22,037 nucleotides of DNA from Olsenella_L sp051876355. GTDB lineage: Bacteria; Actinomycetota; Coriobacteriia; Coriobacteriales; Atopobiaceae. Shown here piece after piece: positions 7,407 through 14,585 of the stretch; the first letter of the stretch is position 1, and each line of letters starts with the position of its first letter. The notes beneath the pieces were generated by a model. It had not been told where the DNA came from and did not search any database. It saw only the letters and a list, made by a program, of their open reading frames with translations. Both the position numbers and the translations under genes were made by a program. The stretch lies in the NCBI GenBank assembly GCA_051876355.1, contig JBJEHU010000062.1, positions 1 through 22,037 of the forward strand, in the 5' to 3' direction.

Positions 7407-7420
7407 TGAAGCCTCCTTTA

Positions 7421-7434
7421 GGCGCATGAGCGCC
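7421..7434 (-). promoter_or_regulatory. Short hairpin abutting the P-II ribosome binding site
   Basis: GGCGC and GCGCC with a 4-base loop sit immediately upstream of AAAGGAGG. It could modulate access to the site; it may also be a chance structure in GC-rich DNA. Confidence 0.3.
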
Positions 7435-7457
7435 ACGTACTGGGACACGCCGTGCCC

Positions 7458-7475
7458 TTGCTGCTGATTGCTGCT
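7458..7475. promoter_or_regulatory. Direct repeats upstream of P-II, candidate AraC-type operator
   Basis: TTGCTGCT occurs twice with a 2-base gap (7458-7465 and 7468-7475), a 10-base period that places both on one DNA face. The pair lies between the AraC-type regulator gene and P-II, 52-69 bases before the P-II start. AraC-family proteins commonly bind direct repeats. Assignment to this regulator is inference. Confidence 0.35.
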
Positions 7476-7497
7476 GGATAAGCCGGAAATGGGACGC

Positions 7498-8394
7498 TCA
7501 GGCCGCCGTCTTCACGAGCGAGCGGAACTGCCCTGGCGTCATGCCGGCGAATTCGTTGAACTCATGGACGAGATGGGACTGGTCTGCATAGCCGCAGGAA
7601 AGCGCTATCTCGGGTGTGCCTTCTTGATCCTTCGTGCCAGAGACGAGCTCCATCGCGCGCTGGAAGCGCACGAAGCGGGCATAGAGCTTCGGCGAGAAGC
7701 CATGCACCTCGGCAAATGCCTTCCTCAGATAGTGGGGAGAGACGCCTGCTGCCGCTGCGACCGAAGAGATCGGGGCACATCCCCCGCTCCTCAGGATCTC
7801 CTCGCGGGCAAAGCGCTCGAGCGCACGCACTTTGGACGTGCCCGGCTTGGCGACAGATCCTGCACCCTCAAGCTCCCAAGCCGAGATGGCTTCTGCAAGC
7901 ACCTGCCTGCGGGCTGCCTGATCGGGTGCCTCGAAGAGGAGCTCTCCGAGCTTTCCTTCCGAAGCCTCCCTGCCGAGGACGATGTCGGCGTCCACGAGGT
8001 CTTCAGGCGAAAGATCCTTTGGCAGAAGCGCCTCTCCCGAACGGAAGCGGCAGCCCACCCACGAGCGCCCTTCCATGAAGGACCAGTTCCTCGCAGAGGA
8101 GACCGTGCCGCCAATCACGGCGACGATATCGGAGGGGCCGATGCCGAAGGAGAGGTCGACACAGCCATCGGGCACTGCCCAGGAGCGGGCTGCAGAAGAG
8201 CCGGTGGAGAAGGAATAGGCGAGCGAGGCCGAACCCTGAGCGAGCTTCTGCTCGTGGTAGTCGAAGACACCGAGCGGCAGATAGGGCTGGTGCATCCTTT
8301 CGAGCGCAGAAGCATCTTCTGGCGACCAGCTGCCCGCCTTCCTCGACCTTGCCTGCCTGGACACGACCTGCACGCACAGCGCACTTCCAGCCAT
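7498..8394 (-). CDS. AraC-family transcriptional regulator
   Basis: DNA-binding regulator of 298 residues. The C-terminal AraC domain has two helix-turn-helix units, about residues 206-228 (ISSVAAAAGVSPHYLRKAF) and 260-283 (PEIALSCGYADQSHLVHEF), followed by the family signature F-x-x-x-x-G-M-T-P-G-Q-F. The N-terminal part (about 35-140) contains PDGCVDLSFGIG and GCRFRSGEALL, resembling the sensor domain of the DUF6597-type AraC proteins. The start is chosen by GGGAGG 5 bases upstream. It lies between the oxidase/OCD operon and the P-II/permease pair on the same strand, so it probably controls one or both. The effector is unknown. Confidence 0.9.
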   Translation of the reverse strand: MAGSALCVQVVSRQARSRKAGSWSPEDASALERMHQPYLPLGVFDYHEQKLAQGSASLAYSFSTGSSAARSWAVPDGCVDLSFGIGPSDIVAVIGGTVSSARNWSFMEGRSWVGCRFRSGEALLPKDLSPEDLVDADIVLGREASEGKLGELLFEAPDQAARRQVLAEAISAWELEGAGSVAKPGTSKVRALERFAREEILRSGGCAPISSVAAAAGVSPHYLRKAFAEVHGFSPKLYARFVRFQRAMELVSGTKDQEGTPEIALSCGYADQSHLVHEFNEFAGMTPGQFRSLVKTAA

Positions 8395-8491
8395 AGCTGC
8401 CTCCCTGCAACCGGACGGAAAGCAGCGTCTCCCTGTTGGCGCCGCTCCCCCATTGACTCAAAGGTACAGGCTGCGCTTTGCAAGGAATTGC

Positions 8492-8538
8492 GGGGGCGGT
8501 TACAGGCCTGTTGCCCGACCGTTTCGATTGCCGCCCCC
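8492..8538 (-). terminator. Possible terminator after the OCD-family gene
   Basis: An 8-bp stem GGGGGCGG / CCGCCCCC encloses a 31-base loop just past the OCD-family stop codon (8546). There is no T run, so it may be a structural or weak terminator. Confidence 0.35.
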
Positions 8539-8545
8539 AGAAGCA

Positions 8546-9673
8546 TCAGAACATCTCGGGGCTGTCCCAGAGATTGAGCTTGACGCCGATGCCGAGCTCC
8601 TTGGCCTTGCGGTAGACATCGCCGCCCCAGGCGATGTCCTCGACCGGCATGCCGCCGACGGAGTAGACGATCGTCTGGTCGTCGCTCACACGGCCCGGCG
8701 TCTTGCCGGTGATGACATCGGCAATGTTCACGATCGAGGAGCGCTCGATCTTGCCCTCATGGGCGAGGTCCGTGAAGGCGCAGCCGATGATGCCCATCTT
8801 CGGATACGTGGGATACGGATACTCCTCTTCCCATGCGTCGTAGAGACCCATGTTGTCGACGACGAGACGGCTCGAAAGGAGGAAGTCCTCATCGAAGAGC
8901 GCTGCCGACGGCATCGACACGAGCGCGCCTGGCTTGATCCAGGAGCCCTTGACCTTCGGGAACGTCGAGATATCGTCGGCGACGGTCGTCGTGAACGAGA
9001 CGATGTCGGCGTCCTTCACGACCTCCTCGATCGTGTCGGCGACCTCGATCGTCTTGATGCTCGGAAGCTCAGCCTTCACGAAGGCGACGAAGGAGTCGAG
9101 CGAGCGCTTGCCGCGGCCCTTGATGCGGATCGTGTCAAGCGTCGGGCAGGCTGCAACGAATGCCGCAGCAGAGGTCTTGCCCATGACGCCCGGGCCGACG
9201 ATAGCGGCGACCTTTGCATCCTTCGGAGCAAGGTAGCGGGCGCCGACGCCGGGGATGCCGCCCGTGCGATAGGCGGAGAGGAGGTTTGCCGACATGAGGG
9301 CAAGAGGAGCGCCCGTGTCCTTGTCGTTCAGCATCATCATGAGGATGGAGCGCGGAAGGCCCTTGGCCTTGTTCTCCATGTTCGATCCGTACCACTTCAT
9401 GCCCGCCATCTGCCAGCGGCCGCCGAGATAGGCCGGCATTGCCATGAACCTTCTGTCCTCGCCGTTCTTCGGCATGCCCGGGAACTTCGGGTCGTCCGGG
9501 AACATGATCATCGTGCCGTGGGAGTTGTGGTTCTCGCCGCCCATCACATAGTCGCCCTTCGCAAGCGTGACGAGGAGCTCCTCCATGCAGTCGACGCAGG
9601 CCGGCATGTTCTTCACGCCTGCTTTGATCATGTCAGGCTCGCTGAGGTACAGGAAATCGATGCGGGTATCCAT
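8546..9673 (-). CDS. Ornithine cyclodeaminase / mu-crystallin family protein
   Basis: NAD(P)-binding protein of 375 residues, somewhat longer than typical OCD members (about 320-350). The Rossmann motif is G160-P-G-V-M-G165, and the substrate-domain segment G-M-K93-W-Y-G-S-N carries the lysine that normally contacts the substrate carboxylate; SANLLSAYRTGGIPGVGARYLA is the conserved helix before the Rossmann fold. Family members convert ornithine to proline or reduce cyclic imino acids or ketimines. From memory, closely similar proteins carry the database label 'tyramine oxidase subunit B', which is not informative. AAAGGA lies 7 bases before the start. It is the last gene of the oxidase cluster, 59 bases after the beta subunit, the same order as ooxA-ooxB-ocd in octopine catabolism. 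Likely role: handling the imino or amino acid product of the oxidase. Confidence 0.85.
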   Translation of the reverse strand: MDTRIDFLYLSEPDMIKAGVKNMPACVDCMEELLVTLAKGDYVMGGENHNSHGTMIMFPDDPKFPGMPKNGEDRRFMAMPAYLGGRWQMAGMKWYGSNMENKAKGLPRSILMMMLNDKDTGAPLALMSANLLSAYRTGGIPGVGARYLAPKDAKVAAIVGPGVMGKTSAAAFVAACPTLDTIRIKGRGKRSLDSFVAFVKAELPSIKTIEVADTIEEVVKDADIVSFTTTVADDISTFPKVKGSWIKPGALVSMPSAALFDEDFLLSSRLVVDNMGLYDAWEEEYPYPTYPKMGIIGCAFTDLAHEGKIERSSIVNIADVITGKTPGRVSDDQTIVYSVGGMPVEDIAWGGDVYRKAKELGIGVKLNLWDSPEMF

Positions 9674-9732
9674 GGAATGGTCCTTTCTGTCAGGCGGCTG
9701 GGCCGCACGTGATAGCTATCTGGCTCTGACGC

Positions 9733-10899
9733 CTAGGCACGGGCATGGAAGCGGTCGTAGCGGAAGGCGGAGATATCGAGCGTCGTCTTCTCGTCACGTG
9801 CCACTTCGGAGAGAAGCGTGCCGACGATCGGGGAGATGCCGAAGCCGTGGCCCGTGAAGGCGCAGCCGACAACAAGGCCTGGCACTTCGTCGATGGCACC
9901 GAGCACGGGCACGCCGTCGATGCAGACATCCTCGTAGCCGCCCCAGGTACGCACGATCTTCGCGTCGGCGAGCTTCGGGATGTAGCGCAGGATGCCGCGG
10001 CAGATGGCAGGAGCCGTGATGGACGACGTCGCGTCGTGGCCGTTGTCCTTGTTCACATCCTCGAAGCCAGAGTCGCCGCCGAAGACGAACGAGCCGTGCT
10101 TCGTCTGATGCCCATAGAAGTCGGCATCGGCTGTGCCGAGCATCTGCGGGAACATCTTCGGCTCCATCTCGGTCACGAGCGCCTCGATCAGGACATTGGA
10201 CATCGGGATATCGATGCCGACGGTGCCCAGGATCTTGCGGGAGGCATAGCCTGCGCAGACGATCACGCGATCTGCCTCGAACGTGGCCTCGGGGCAGACG
10301 ACCTTGCGGATATTGCCGTGGACCTTCCTGAGCTCCGTGACCGGCATGCCGGAATAGAAGCGGACGCCCAAGCGCCTGGCTGCCATGTAGTAGGCATAGG
10401 TGGCCTTGAGAGGATTTGCATGTCCATCCGTCGGGCACCAGGAAGCGCCGATGACCTCGTCGGAGAGGTACGGGTTGATCTCGCGCACCTCGTCGCCCGA
10501 GATCATGCGCATATCGAGACCCTGGGCCACAGCCTTGTCACGGAGACCTTCGAGAATCTTGATGTGGCGGTCGGTCTTGCCGAGACGGAGGTTTCCGCCC
10601 TGGCAGTACTCGACATTGGCACCGAGCTCCTCGGACAGGTGCGGCCAGAGGTTCTTCACGGCATACATCGCAAGCGGAAGCTCGCGCGGGTCGCGGCCGG
10701 ACTGGCGGACGCCGCCGCCGTTTCTCGTGGAGCCGCCATTGCCGATGATGTCAGAGGCCTCGAGCACGATGACGGAAGTGCCCTTCTTTGCCAGATAGTA
10801 GGCCGTGGCGCAGCCGATGATGCCAGCGCCGACGACGATCACATCAGCCGTACGAACGGGGATGTCGGCTGTCGTTCCCTTTGCCATCTCATTCGCCAT
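9733..10899 (-). CDS. FAD-dependent amino acid oxidase/dehydrogenase, DAO-type beta subunit (OoxB/HcnC/proline DH-like)
   Basis: DAO-superfamily flavoprotein of 388 residues that would oxidise the C-N bond of an amino or imino acid. The FAD motif is VIVVG24-A-G-I-I-G29 followed by the E-A-S-D ribose-binding acid; STRNGGGVRQSGRDPRELPLA is the post-Rossmann loop typical of the OoxB/HcnC/PdhB group, and GVPVLGAIDEVPGLVVGCAFTGHGFGISP is the C-terminal FAD-contact motif. Of three in-frame starts the ATG at 10899 is chosen because AAGGAAGG lies 8 bases upstream. It overlaps the BFD-like gene by 11 bases, so the two are tightly coupled. Partner subunits are encoded immediately upstream. The substrate could be proline, a D-amino acid, an opine or glycine; I cannot choose. 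Confidence 0.88.
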   Translation of the reverse strand: MANEMAKGTTADIPVRTADVIVVGAGIIGCATAYYLAKKGTSVIVLEASDIIGNGGSTRNGGGVRQSGRDPRELPLAMYAVKNLWPHLSEELGANVEYCQGGNLRLGKTDRHIKILEGLRDKAVAQGLDMRMISGDEVREINPYLSDEVIGASWCPTDGHANPLKATYAYYMAARRLGVRFYSGMPVTELRKVHGNIRKVVCPEATFEADRVIVCAGYASRKILGTVGIDIPMSNVLIEALVTEMEPKMFPQMLGTADADFYGHQTKHGSFVFGGDSGFEDVNKDNGHDATSSITAPAICRGILRYIPKLADAKIVRTWGGYEDVCIDGVPVLGAIDEVPGLVVGCAFTGHGFGISPIVGTLLSEVARDEKTTLDISAFRYDRFHARA

Positions 10900-11221
10900 C
10901 CCTGTCACCTTCCTTCGCGAAAACGCTCATCTCGATCGGACGCATGGGAGCACGCGAGCTTGCAGGCTCGAGCTCGTCAGGCGAGACGCCGAGCTCCCGG
11001 GCAACGATGCCCTTCACGAGACGGGCGCAGGTCTGTCCCTGGCAGAGTCCCATGCCGCAGCGCAGATACCTTCTGATCTCTGCAATCGTGAAGAGGCCTG
11101 CGTGCACGGCCTGCCTGATCTCTCCCTGCGTGACTTCCTCGCAGCGGCAGACGATCATGTCGTCTCCCGGCTTCGGCTCGAAGGGGCCAAGGTCCCTCGT
11201 GCGGTCGTTGATATCCTTCAT
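10889..11221 (-). CDS. BFD-like [2Fe-2S] subunit of the amino acid oxidase complex
   Basis: Small protein of 110 residues built around a bacterioferritin-associated-ferredoxin-like (Fer2_BFD) domain. The four expected cluster ligands are C25-x-C27 and C55-x4-C60, with an extra C65; the helix-turn EEVTQGEIRQAVHAGLFTIAEIRRYLRCGMGLCQGQTC is characteristic. In opine oxidases and HcnB this domain is usually the C-terminal part of the alpha subunit; here it is a separate protein. The ATG is preferred over an in-frame GTG 3 codons upstream because the purine-rich GGGGGAG is 8 bases from the ATG but touches the GTG. It probably relays electrons between the two flavoprotein subunits. Confidence 0.85.
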   Translation of the reverse strand: MKDINDRTRDLGPFEPKPGDDMIVCRCEEVTQGEIRQAVHAGLFTIAEIRRYLRCGMGLCQGQTCARLVKGIVARELGVSPDELEPASSRAPMRPIEMSVFAKEGDRDGE

Positions 11222-11237
11222 CTGGAACACTCCCCCT

Positions 11238-12833
11238 CTAGCCTTCTGCGACAGCGTCGGCTACCTTGAAGAACCGTGCCTTCATTGCCATGTCTGCCGG
11301 CACCTTGACCGTGACGATGGCGGTATGGTCGAAGGCCTTCGTGCGCTTGACGCCGACAACTTCCGCCTCGCAGACCGGCTCGCCGGAACGGCCGAGTGCC
11401 ATGCCCTTCTGGCCCTTCTCGGGCAGCGGCAGGAACTCGTAGGGGAAGGTGACCTCGGCAAAGCCCGGCTCCGTCTTCTCGTTCACGAGGAAGATGGCCT
11501 GGCCCGGGCAGGAAGCGACGCAGAGGCCGCATCCGATGCACGTCGCATCGGGCTCGAGCTGCGGCAGGGCCGTGATGTGGTCGCCAACCTTGATGCAGTG
11601 CTTTGGGCACACGTCCTGGCAGGGATTGCACGGGATGTTCTGCGTGCATTCGATGACGGGATGGATGCCGACACGGTGCGTGACGCCCGGGAAGCGCTCG
11701 ATCTCGTCGTCTGCCACGTAGCCGTGGAGCAGGAGGTTCTTCGAGATGGGGATGCCCTCTTCGGTCTCCTCGATCTTCTTGCCGCGGTTCTTCGGAGCGA
11801 ACATGCCCTGGCGGAGACCATCAAGCGCACGCTCGTTGGCACCGACGCCTTCTTCCATCTCGTTCTCGGAGATGTATCCCAGGAAGGAGGCAGCAGCAAG
11901 GCCTGCAATCCTGCCCTCGATCATGGCAGAGGAGGCTTCCTCGATGCCTGAGACATCTCCTGCTGCGAAGATGCCGGGAATGCTCGTCTCGCCGAGATCG
12001 TCGACGACCGGCACCTGTCCGCCACGCTTGCGGTCATCCACGACGTTGCAGCCGTCCATCTTGAAGAGCTGCGACATCGGGGAGAGGCCGACGGCGACGC
12101 AGATCGTATCGACGTCGAAATGCTTCTCGGTGCCGGGGATGAACTGGAAGTGGCTATCGACCTCGGCGATCGTGACGCCAGTCACATGGTCTGTGCCCTC
12201 GGCACGCTTGATCGTATGGGAGAGGTAGAACGGGACGCCCGTGCGGGCGACCTTGGCGGCATGCACGCCGTAGCCGCCGACATGCGGCGCTGCATCGACG
12301 AGCGCGACGACGTCGCAGCCTGCCTGCTTGAGCTGGTAGGAGACGACGAGGCCGACATTGCCGGTGCCGAGCATGAGGACACGCTCGCCCGGCTTCACGC
12401 CGTGCAGGTTCATCATTGTCTGGGCAGCACCGGCGCCGATGACGCCCGGAAGCGTCCAGCCCTCGAACGTGACCATGTTCTCGGCTGCACCCGTGGCAAC
12501 GACGATTGCATCGCCCTTGTAGTGGTTCACTTCGGAGCCCTGGCGGACGACGACCTCCTTGTCCTGATAGAGGCCGATGACGGTGGAGTCGAGCTCGACC
12601 TCGACGCCGAGCTTCGCAGCCTCGTCGAGGAGCTCCTGGCCGATAACGAAGCCACGGACCTTCGCGCGGTGCTCCTTCGAGCCGAAGAACTTGTGGATCT
12701 GCTTGAAGAGCTGGCCGCCCGGACGGGCATTCTCATCGAAGACGACGACAGAGACGCCGTGCTTTGCTGCCTCGATGGCAGCGGACATGCCGGCGGGACC
12801 GGCACCGACAACGATCAGATCGTAGCGCTTCAT
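11238..12833 (-). CDS. FAD/NAD-dependent oxidoreductase alpha subunit with two [4Fe-4S] clusters (OoxA/HcnB/PdhA-like)
   Basis: Flavoprotein of 531 residues in the pyridine nucleotide-disulphide oxidoreductase fold. FAD motif G10-A-G-P-A-G15, NAD(P) motif G156-T-G-N-V-G161, and second FAD contact G287-I-F-A-A-G-D-V. Residues 396-413 (C396-x5-C402-x2-C405-x3-C409-P) and 432-442 (C432-x2-C435-x2-C438-x3-C442-P) are two ferredoxin-type [4Fe-4S] sites, absent from classical OoxA/HcnB, suggesting electron transfer to ferredoxin or a low-potential carrier. The ATG overlaps the upstream TGA (ATGA), fixing the start and indicating translational coupling. The next gene begins 16 bases after the stop. 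The reactive-cysteine pair of true disulphide reductases is absent, as expected for this group. Confidence 0.9.
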   Translation of the reverse strand: MKRYDLIVVGAGPAGMSAAIEAAKHGVSVVVFDENARPGGQLFKQIHKFFGSKEHRAKVRGFVIGQELLDEAAKLGVEVELDSTVIGLYQDKEVVVRQGSEVNHYKGDAIVVATGAAENMVTFEGWTLPGVIGAGAAQTMMNLHGVKPGERVLMLGTGNVGLVVSYQLKQAGCDVVALVDAAPHVGGYGVHAAKVARTGVPFYLSHTIKRAEGTDHVTGVTIAEVDSHFQFIPGTEKHFDVDTICVAVGLSPMSQLFKMDGCNVVDDRKRGGQVPVVDDLGETSIPGIFAAGDVSGIEEASSAMIEGRIAGLAAASFLGYISENEMEEGVGANERALDGLRQGMFAPKNRGKKIEETEEGIPISKNLLLHGYVADDEIERFPGVTHRVGIHPVIECTQNIPCNPCQDVCPKHCIKVGDHITALPQLEPDATCIGCGLCVASCPGQAIFLVNEKTEPGFAEVTFPYEFLPLPEKGQKGMALGRSGEPVCEAEVVGVKRTKAFDHTAIVTVKVPADMAMKARFFKVADAVAEG

Positions 12834-13180
12834 GCCGCACCGCCTTCCTTTCCGTCCACATCGTCGAAGGGAACATCCGTAACGCCGTACTGGGTCTCGA
12901 CCTTCATGCCTTCCACCAGTGGCGTCATGCACGTCCTCACATTGGGAACGCCGTCGACGACCATCACGCAGTCCGTGCAGCGGCCGATAGCGCAGAAGAT
13001 GCCGCGGGGCTGGTGCTTCTTGGCCGTGTAGCGGTGCACCATCACGCCCGCTGCCTTGAGAGCCATTGCGACCGGCTCCCCCTCATAGCCCTGGAGCGTC
13101 TTCCCGTCATAGGTGAAGCTCACGAGCTTTCCCTTCTCGGGCACGCCGAGAATCGGATGTTCAGCAATGCGCGTTCCCAT
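12830..13180 (-). CDS. [2Fe-2S] ferredoxin-like subunit of the amino acid oxidase complex (HcnA-like)
   Basis: Protein of 116 residues with a 2Fe-2S plant-ferredoxin-like fold (Fer2_4 type). Ligands are C63-x4-C68-x2-C71 and C84, in GIFCAIGRCTDCVMVVDGVPNVRTC. HcnA of hydrogen cyanide synthase and the small subunits of D-hydroxyproline or dye-linked proline dehydrogenases have this arrangement. It is the first gene of a four-subunit set that continues with alpha, BFD-like and beta subunits, joined by an ATGA overlap. GGGAGG 6 bases before the ATG fixes the start; an in-frame extension of 20 codons has no ribosome binding site. Confidence 0.88.
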   Translation of the reverse strand: MGTRIAEHPILGVPEKGKLVSFTYDGKTLQGYEGEPVAMALKAAGVMVHRYTAKKHQPRGIFCAIGRCTDCVMVVDGVPNVRTCMTPLVEGMKVETQYGVTDVPFDDVDGKEGGAA

Positions 13181-13263
13181 GGTCCCCTCCCTGATTTTGT
13201 ATGCAGAAGGCTTCTGGCCTTGCTGCATTGCTTGTACCAAGCAGCCTCTCCGTGGCCCTCCCT

Positions 13264-13285
13264 GGAGGCCTCCTCAAGGCTTGAG
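13264..13285. promoter_or_regulatory. Adjacent palindromes, candidate operator of the oxidase operon
   Basis: GGAGGCCTCC (13264-13273) is a perfect 10-base palindrome and CTCAAG-G-CTTGAG (13273-13285) a perfect 6+1+6 inverted repeat; they share one base. They lie 84-105 bases upstream of the first oxidase-complex gene, where a repressor or activator site would be expected. Confidence 0.4.
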
Positions 13286-13419
13286 ACTGTAATACGGCAG
13301 GTCAGAGGGCGGGTATTGTAAAAAAGGGACCTCTCGGCATCTTGAAACAGTGGTTTTGCGAGCGCGCAATCTTCGGAAACAGCAAGGAAACGAGACCGGG
13401 AAAAGCCTGCAACAAGAGC

Positions 13420-13463
13420 CCTTCTGCTCCAGGAAGCCGACCGCTCGGCACAGGGGCAGAAGG
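13420..13463. repeat. Long imperfect inverted repeat upstream of the EamA gene
   Basis: Outer arms CCTTCTGC (13420-13427) and GCAGAAGG (13456-13463) enclose a second perfect hairpin GCCGA-ccgc-TCGGC (13436-13449). It may be a structured 5' leader or a terminator remnant; no T run follows. Confidence 0.35.
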
Positions 13464-13578
13464 CATCCTCCATCTGCACACTCTCTGGGCCTTGCCCTGC
13501 AAGCCGGGATATCTGCCATCCTTCGGCTACACTGTCCATTCAGCAGATGACACGATTTTTGGAAAGCAGCAGGACACG

Positions 13579-14565
13579 ATGGCAAATCATTCCCAGAAGG
13601 CGGCAGTGAGCCCCAAGACGCAGAAGATATTCGGATCCTGGGCAGGCATGATCGCCGCCTGCCTCATTGCCTGCTTCCTCTGGGGCTCTGCCTTCCCATG
13701 TGTGAAGATCGGCTATGCCCTCTTCGGCATCGCCGCTTCCGATACCGCCTCGATCATCATGTTTGCCGGCGTCCGCTTCACGCTCGCAGGGCTCCTCGTC
13801 GTGGCTGCCCTCTCGATAGCAAAGAAGAAGCCGTTCGTGCCCGAGAAGCGCGACCTCAAGGACATCTGCATCCTGTCACTCTTCCAGACGATCCTCCAGT
13901 ACCTCTTCTTCTATGTCGGCCTGGCGCATGCTACAGGTGTCACGAGCTCGATCATCGAGGCCACGAACACGTTCTTCAGCGTGCTGCTCGCAGCGCTCGT
14001 CTTCAGGAACGAGCGACTCACCTTCCGCAAGGTCCTGGGCTGCATCGTCGGCTTTGCGGGTGTTGCCCTCGTCGACCTTGCCGGCCAGACCGGCGCCGGC
14101 TTCACGTTCACGCTGGCAGGCGAAGGCCTCATCCTTGCCTCGACAATCGCTGCCGCCACATCGAGCAACCTTGCGAAGCGCTTTGCCGAAGAGCACGATC
14201 CGGTGCTTCTCAGTGCCTGGCAGTTCGTCTTCGGCGGCATCGTGATGCTCATAGTCGGTGCGGCTGCAGGCGGACATGTCGCTCCCGCTCCAGCCTCAGA
14301 TCCTCTTGCCTCGAACCTCTTGCTCCTCTACCTGGCCTTCATCTCTGCTGCCGCCTACTCGCTCTGGTCCGTGGCTCTTGCCTGCAACCCGCTCTCCCGT
14401 GTCGCCGTCTTTGGCTTCATGAACCCGGTCTTCGGCGTCATCCTCTCGGCGCTCCTCCTGAACGAAGGCAGCGTGCTCAACCCCCTGACCGCTATCGTCT
14501 CGCTTGTCCTCGTGAGTGCCGGCATCATCGTCGTGAACCTGCCGGGCCGCAGAGAGGCGCAGTAG
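13579..14565 (+). CDS. EamA/DMT-family transporter
   Basis: Membrane protein of 328 residues with about 10 hydrophobic helices in two EamA repeats. The first repeat starts with GMIAACLIACFLWGSAFPCVKIG, the second with GEGLILASTIAAATSSNLAKRF; the E-R-L-T-F-R-K after TM4 and the C-terminal SVLNPLTAIVSLVLVSAGIIVVN are family features. EamA proteins of the drug/metabolite transporter superfamily export amino acids, purines or other metabolites. AGGA lies 4 bases before the ATG; a longer open frame upstream is rejected because it crosses the intergenic inverted repeat and lacks a ribosome binding site. It is divergent from the oxidase operon and convergent with the esterase gene, with only 13 bases between the stops. 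Confidence 0.88.
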   Translation: MANHSQKAAVSPKTQKIFGSWAGMIAACLIACFLWGSAFPCVKIGYALFGIAASDTASIIMFAGVRFTLAGLLVVAALSIAKKKPFVPEKRDLKDICILSLFQTILQYLFFYVGLAHATGVTSSIIEATNTFFSVLLAALVFRNERLTFRKVLGCIVGFAGVALVDLAGQTGAGFTFTLAGEGLILASTIAAATSSNLAKRFAEEHDPVLLSAWQFVFGGIVMLIVGAAAGGHVAPAPASDPLASNLLLLYLAFISAAAYSLWSVALACNPLSRVAVFGFMNPVFGVILSALLLNEGSVLNPLTAIVSLVLVSAGIIVVNLPGRREAQ

Positions 14566-14585
14566 CCTTCAGGCTGGCCTACTGC
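14559..14585. terminator. Stem-loop formed by the two converging stop codons
   Basis: GCAGTAG (14559-14565) and CTACTGC (14579-14585) form a 7-bp perfect stem, with GCC/GGC inside. Each arm contains the TAG of one gene, EamA on the plus strand and the esterase on the minus strand. No T run follows on either side, so its strength as a terminator is uncertain. Confidence 0.45.

Larger units (their letters stand above)
13181..13578. other. Divergent intergenic region between the oxidase operon and the EamA gene
   Basis: About 400 bases without a convincing gene. It holds two adjacent palindromes (13264-13285), an A/T-rich patch near 13310-13330 and a long inverted repeat (13420-13463). A TACACT hexamer at 13528-13533 is a possible -10 for the EamA gene, but no -35 is clear. 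Open frames here lack ribosome binding sites. Confidence 0.5.

Noticed and set aside
9745..11076. 443-codon plus-strand open frame
   Set aside because: Antisense shadow of the DAO-type subunit and BFD-like genes.
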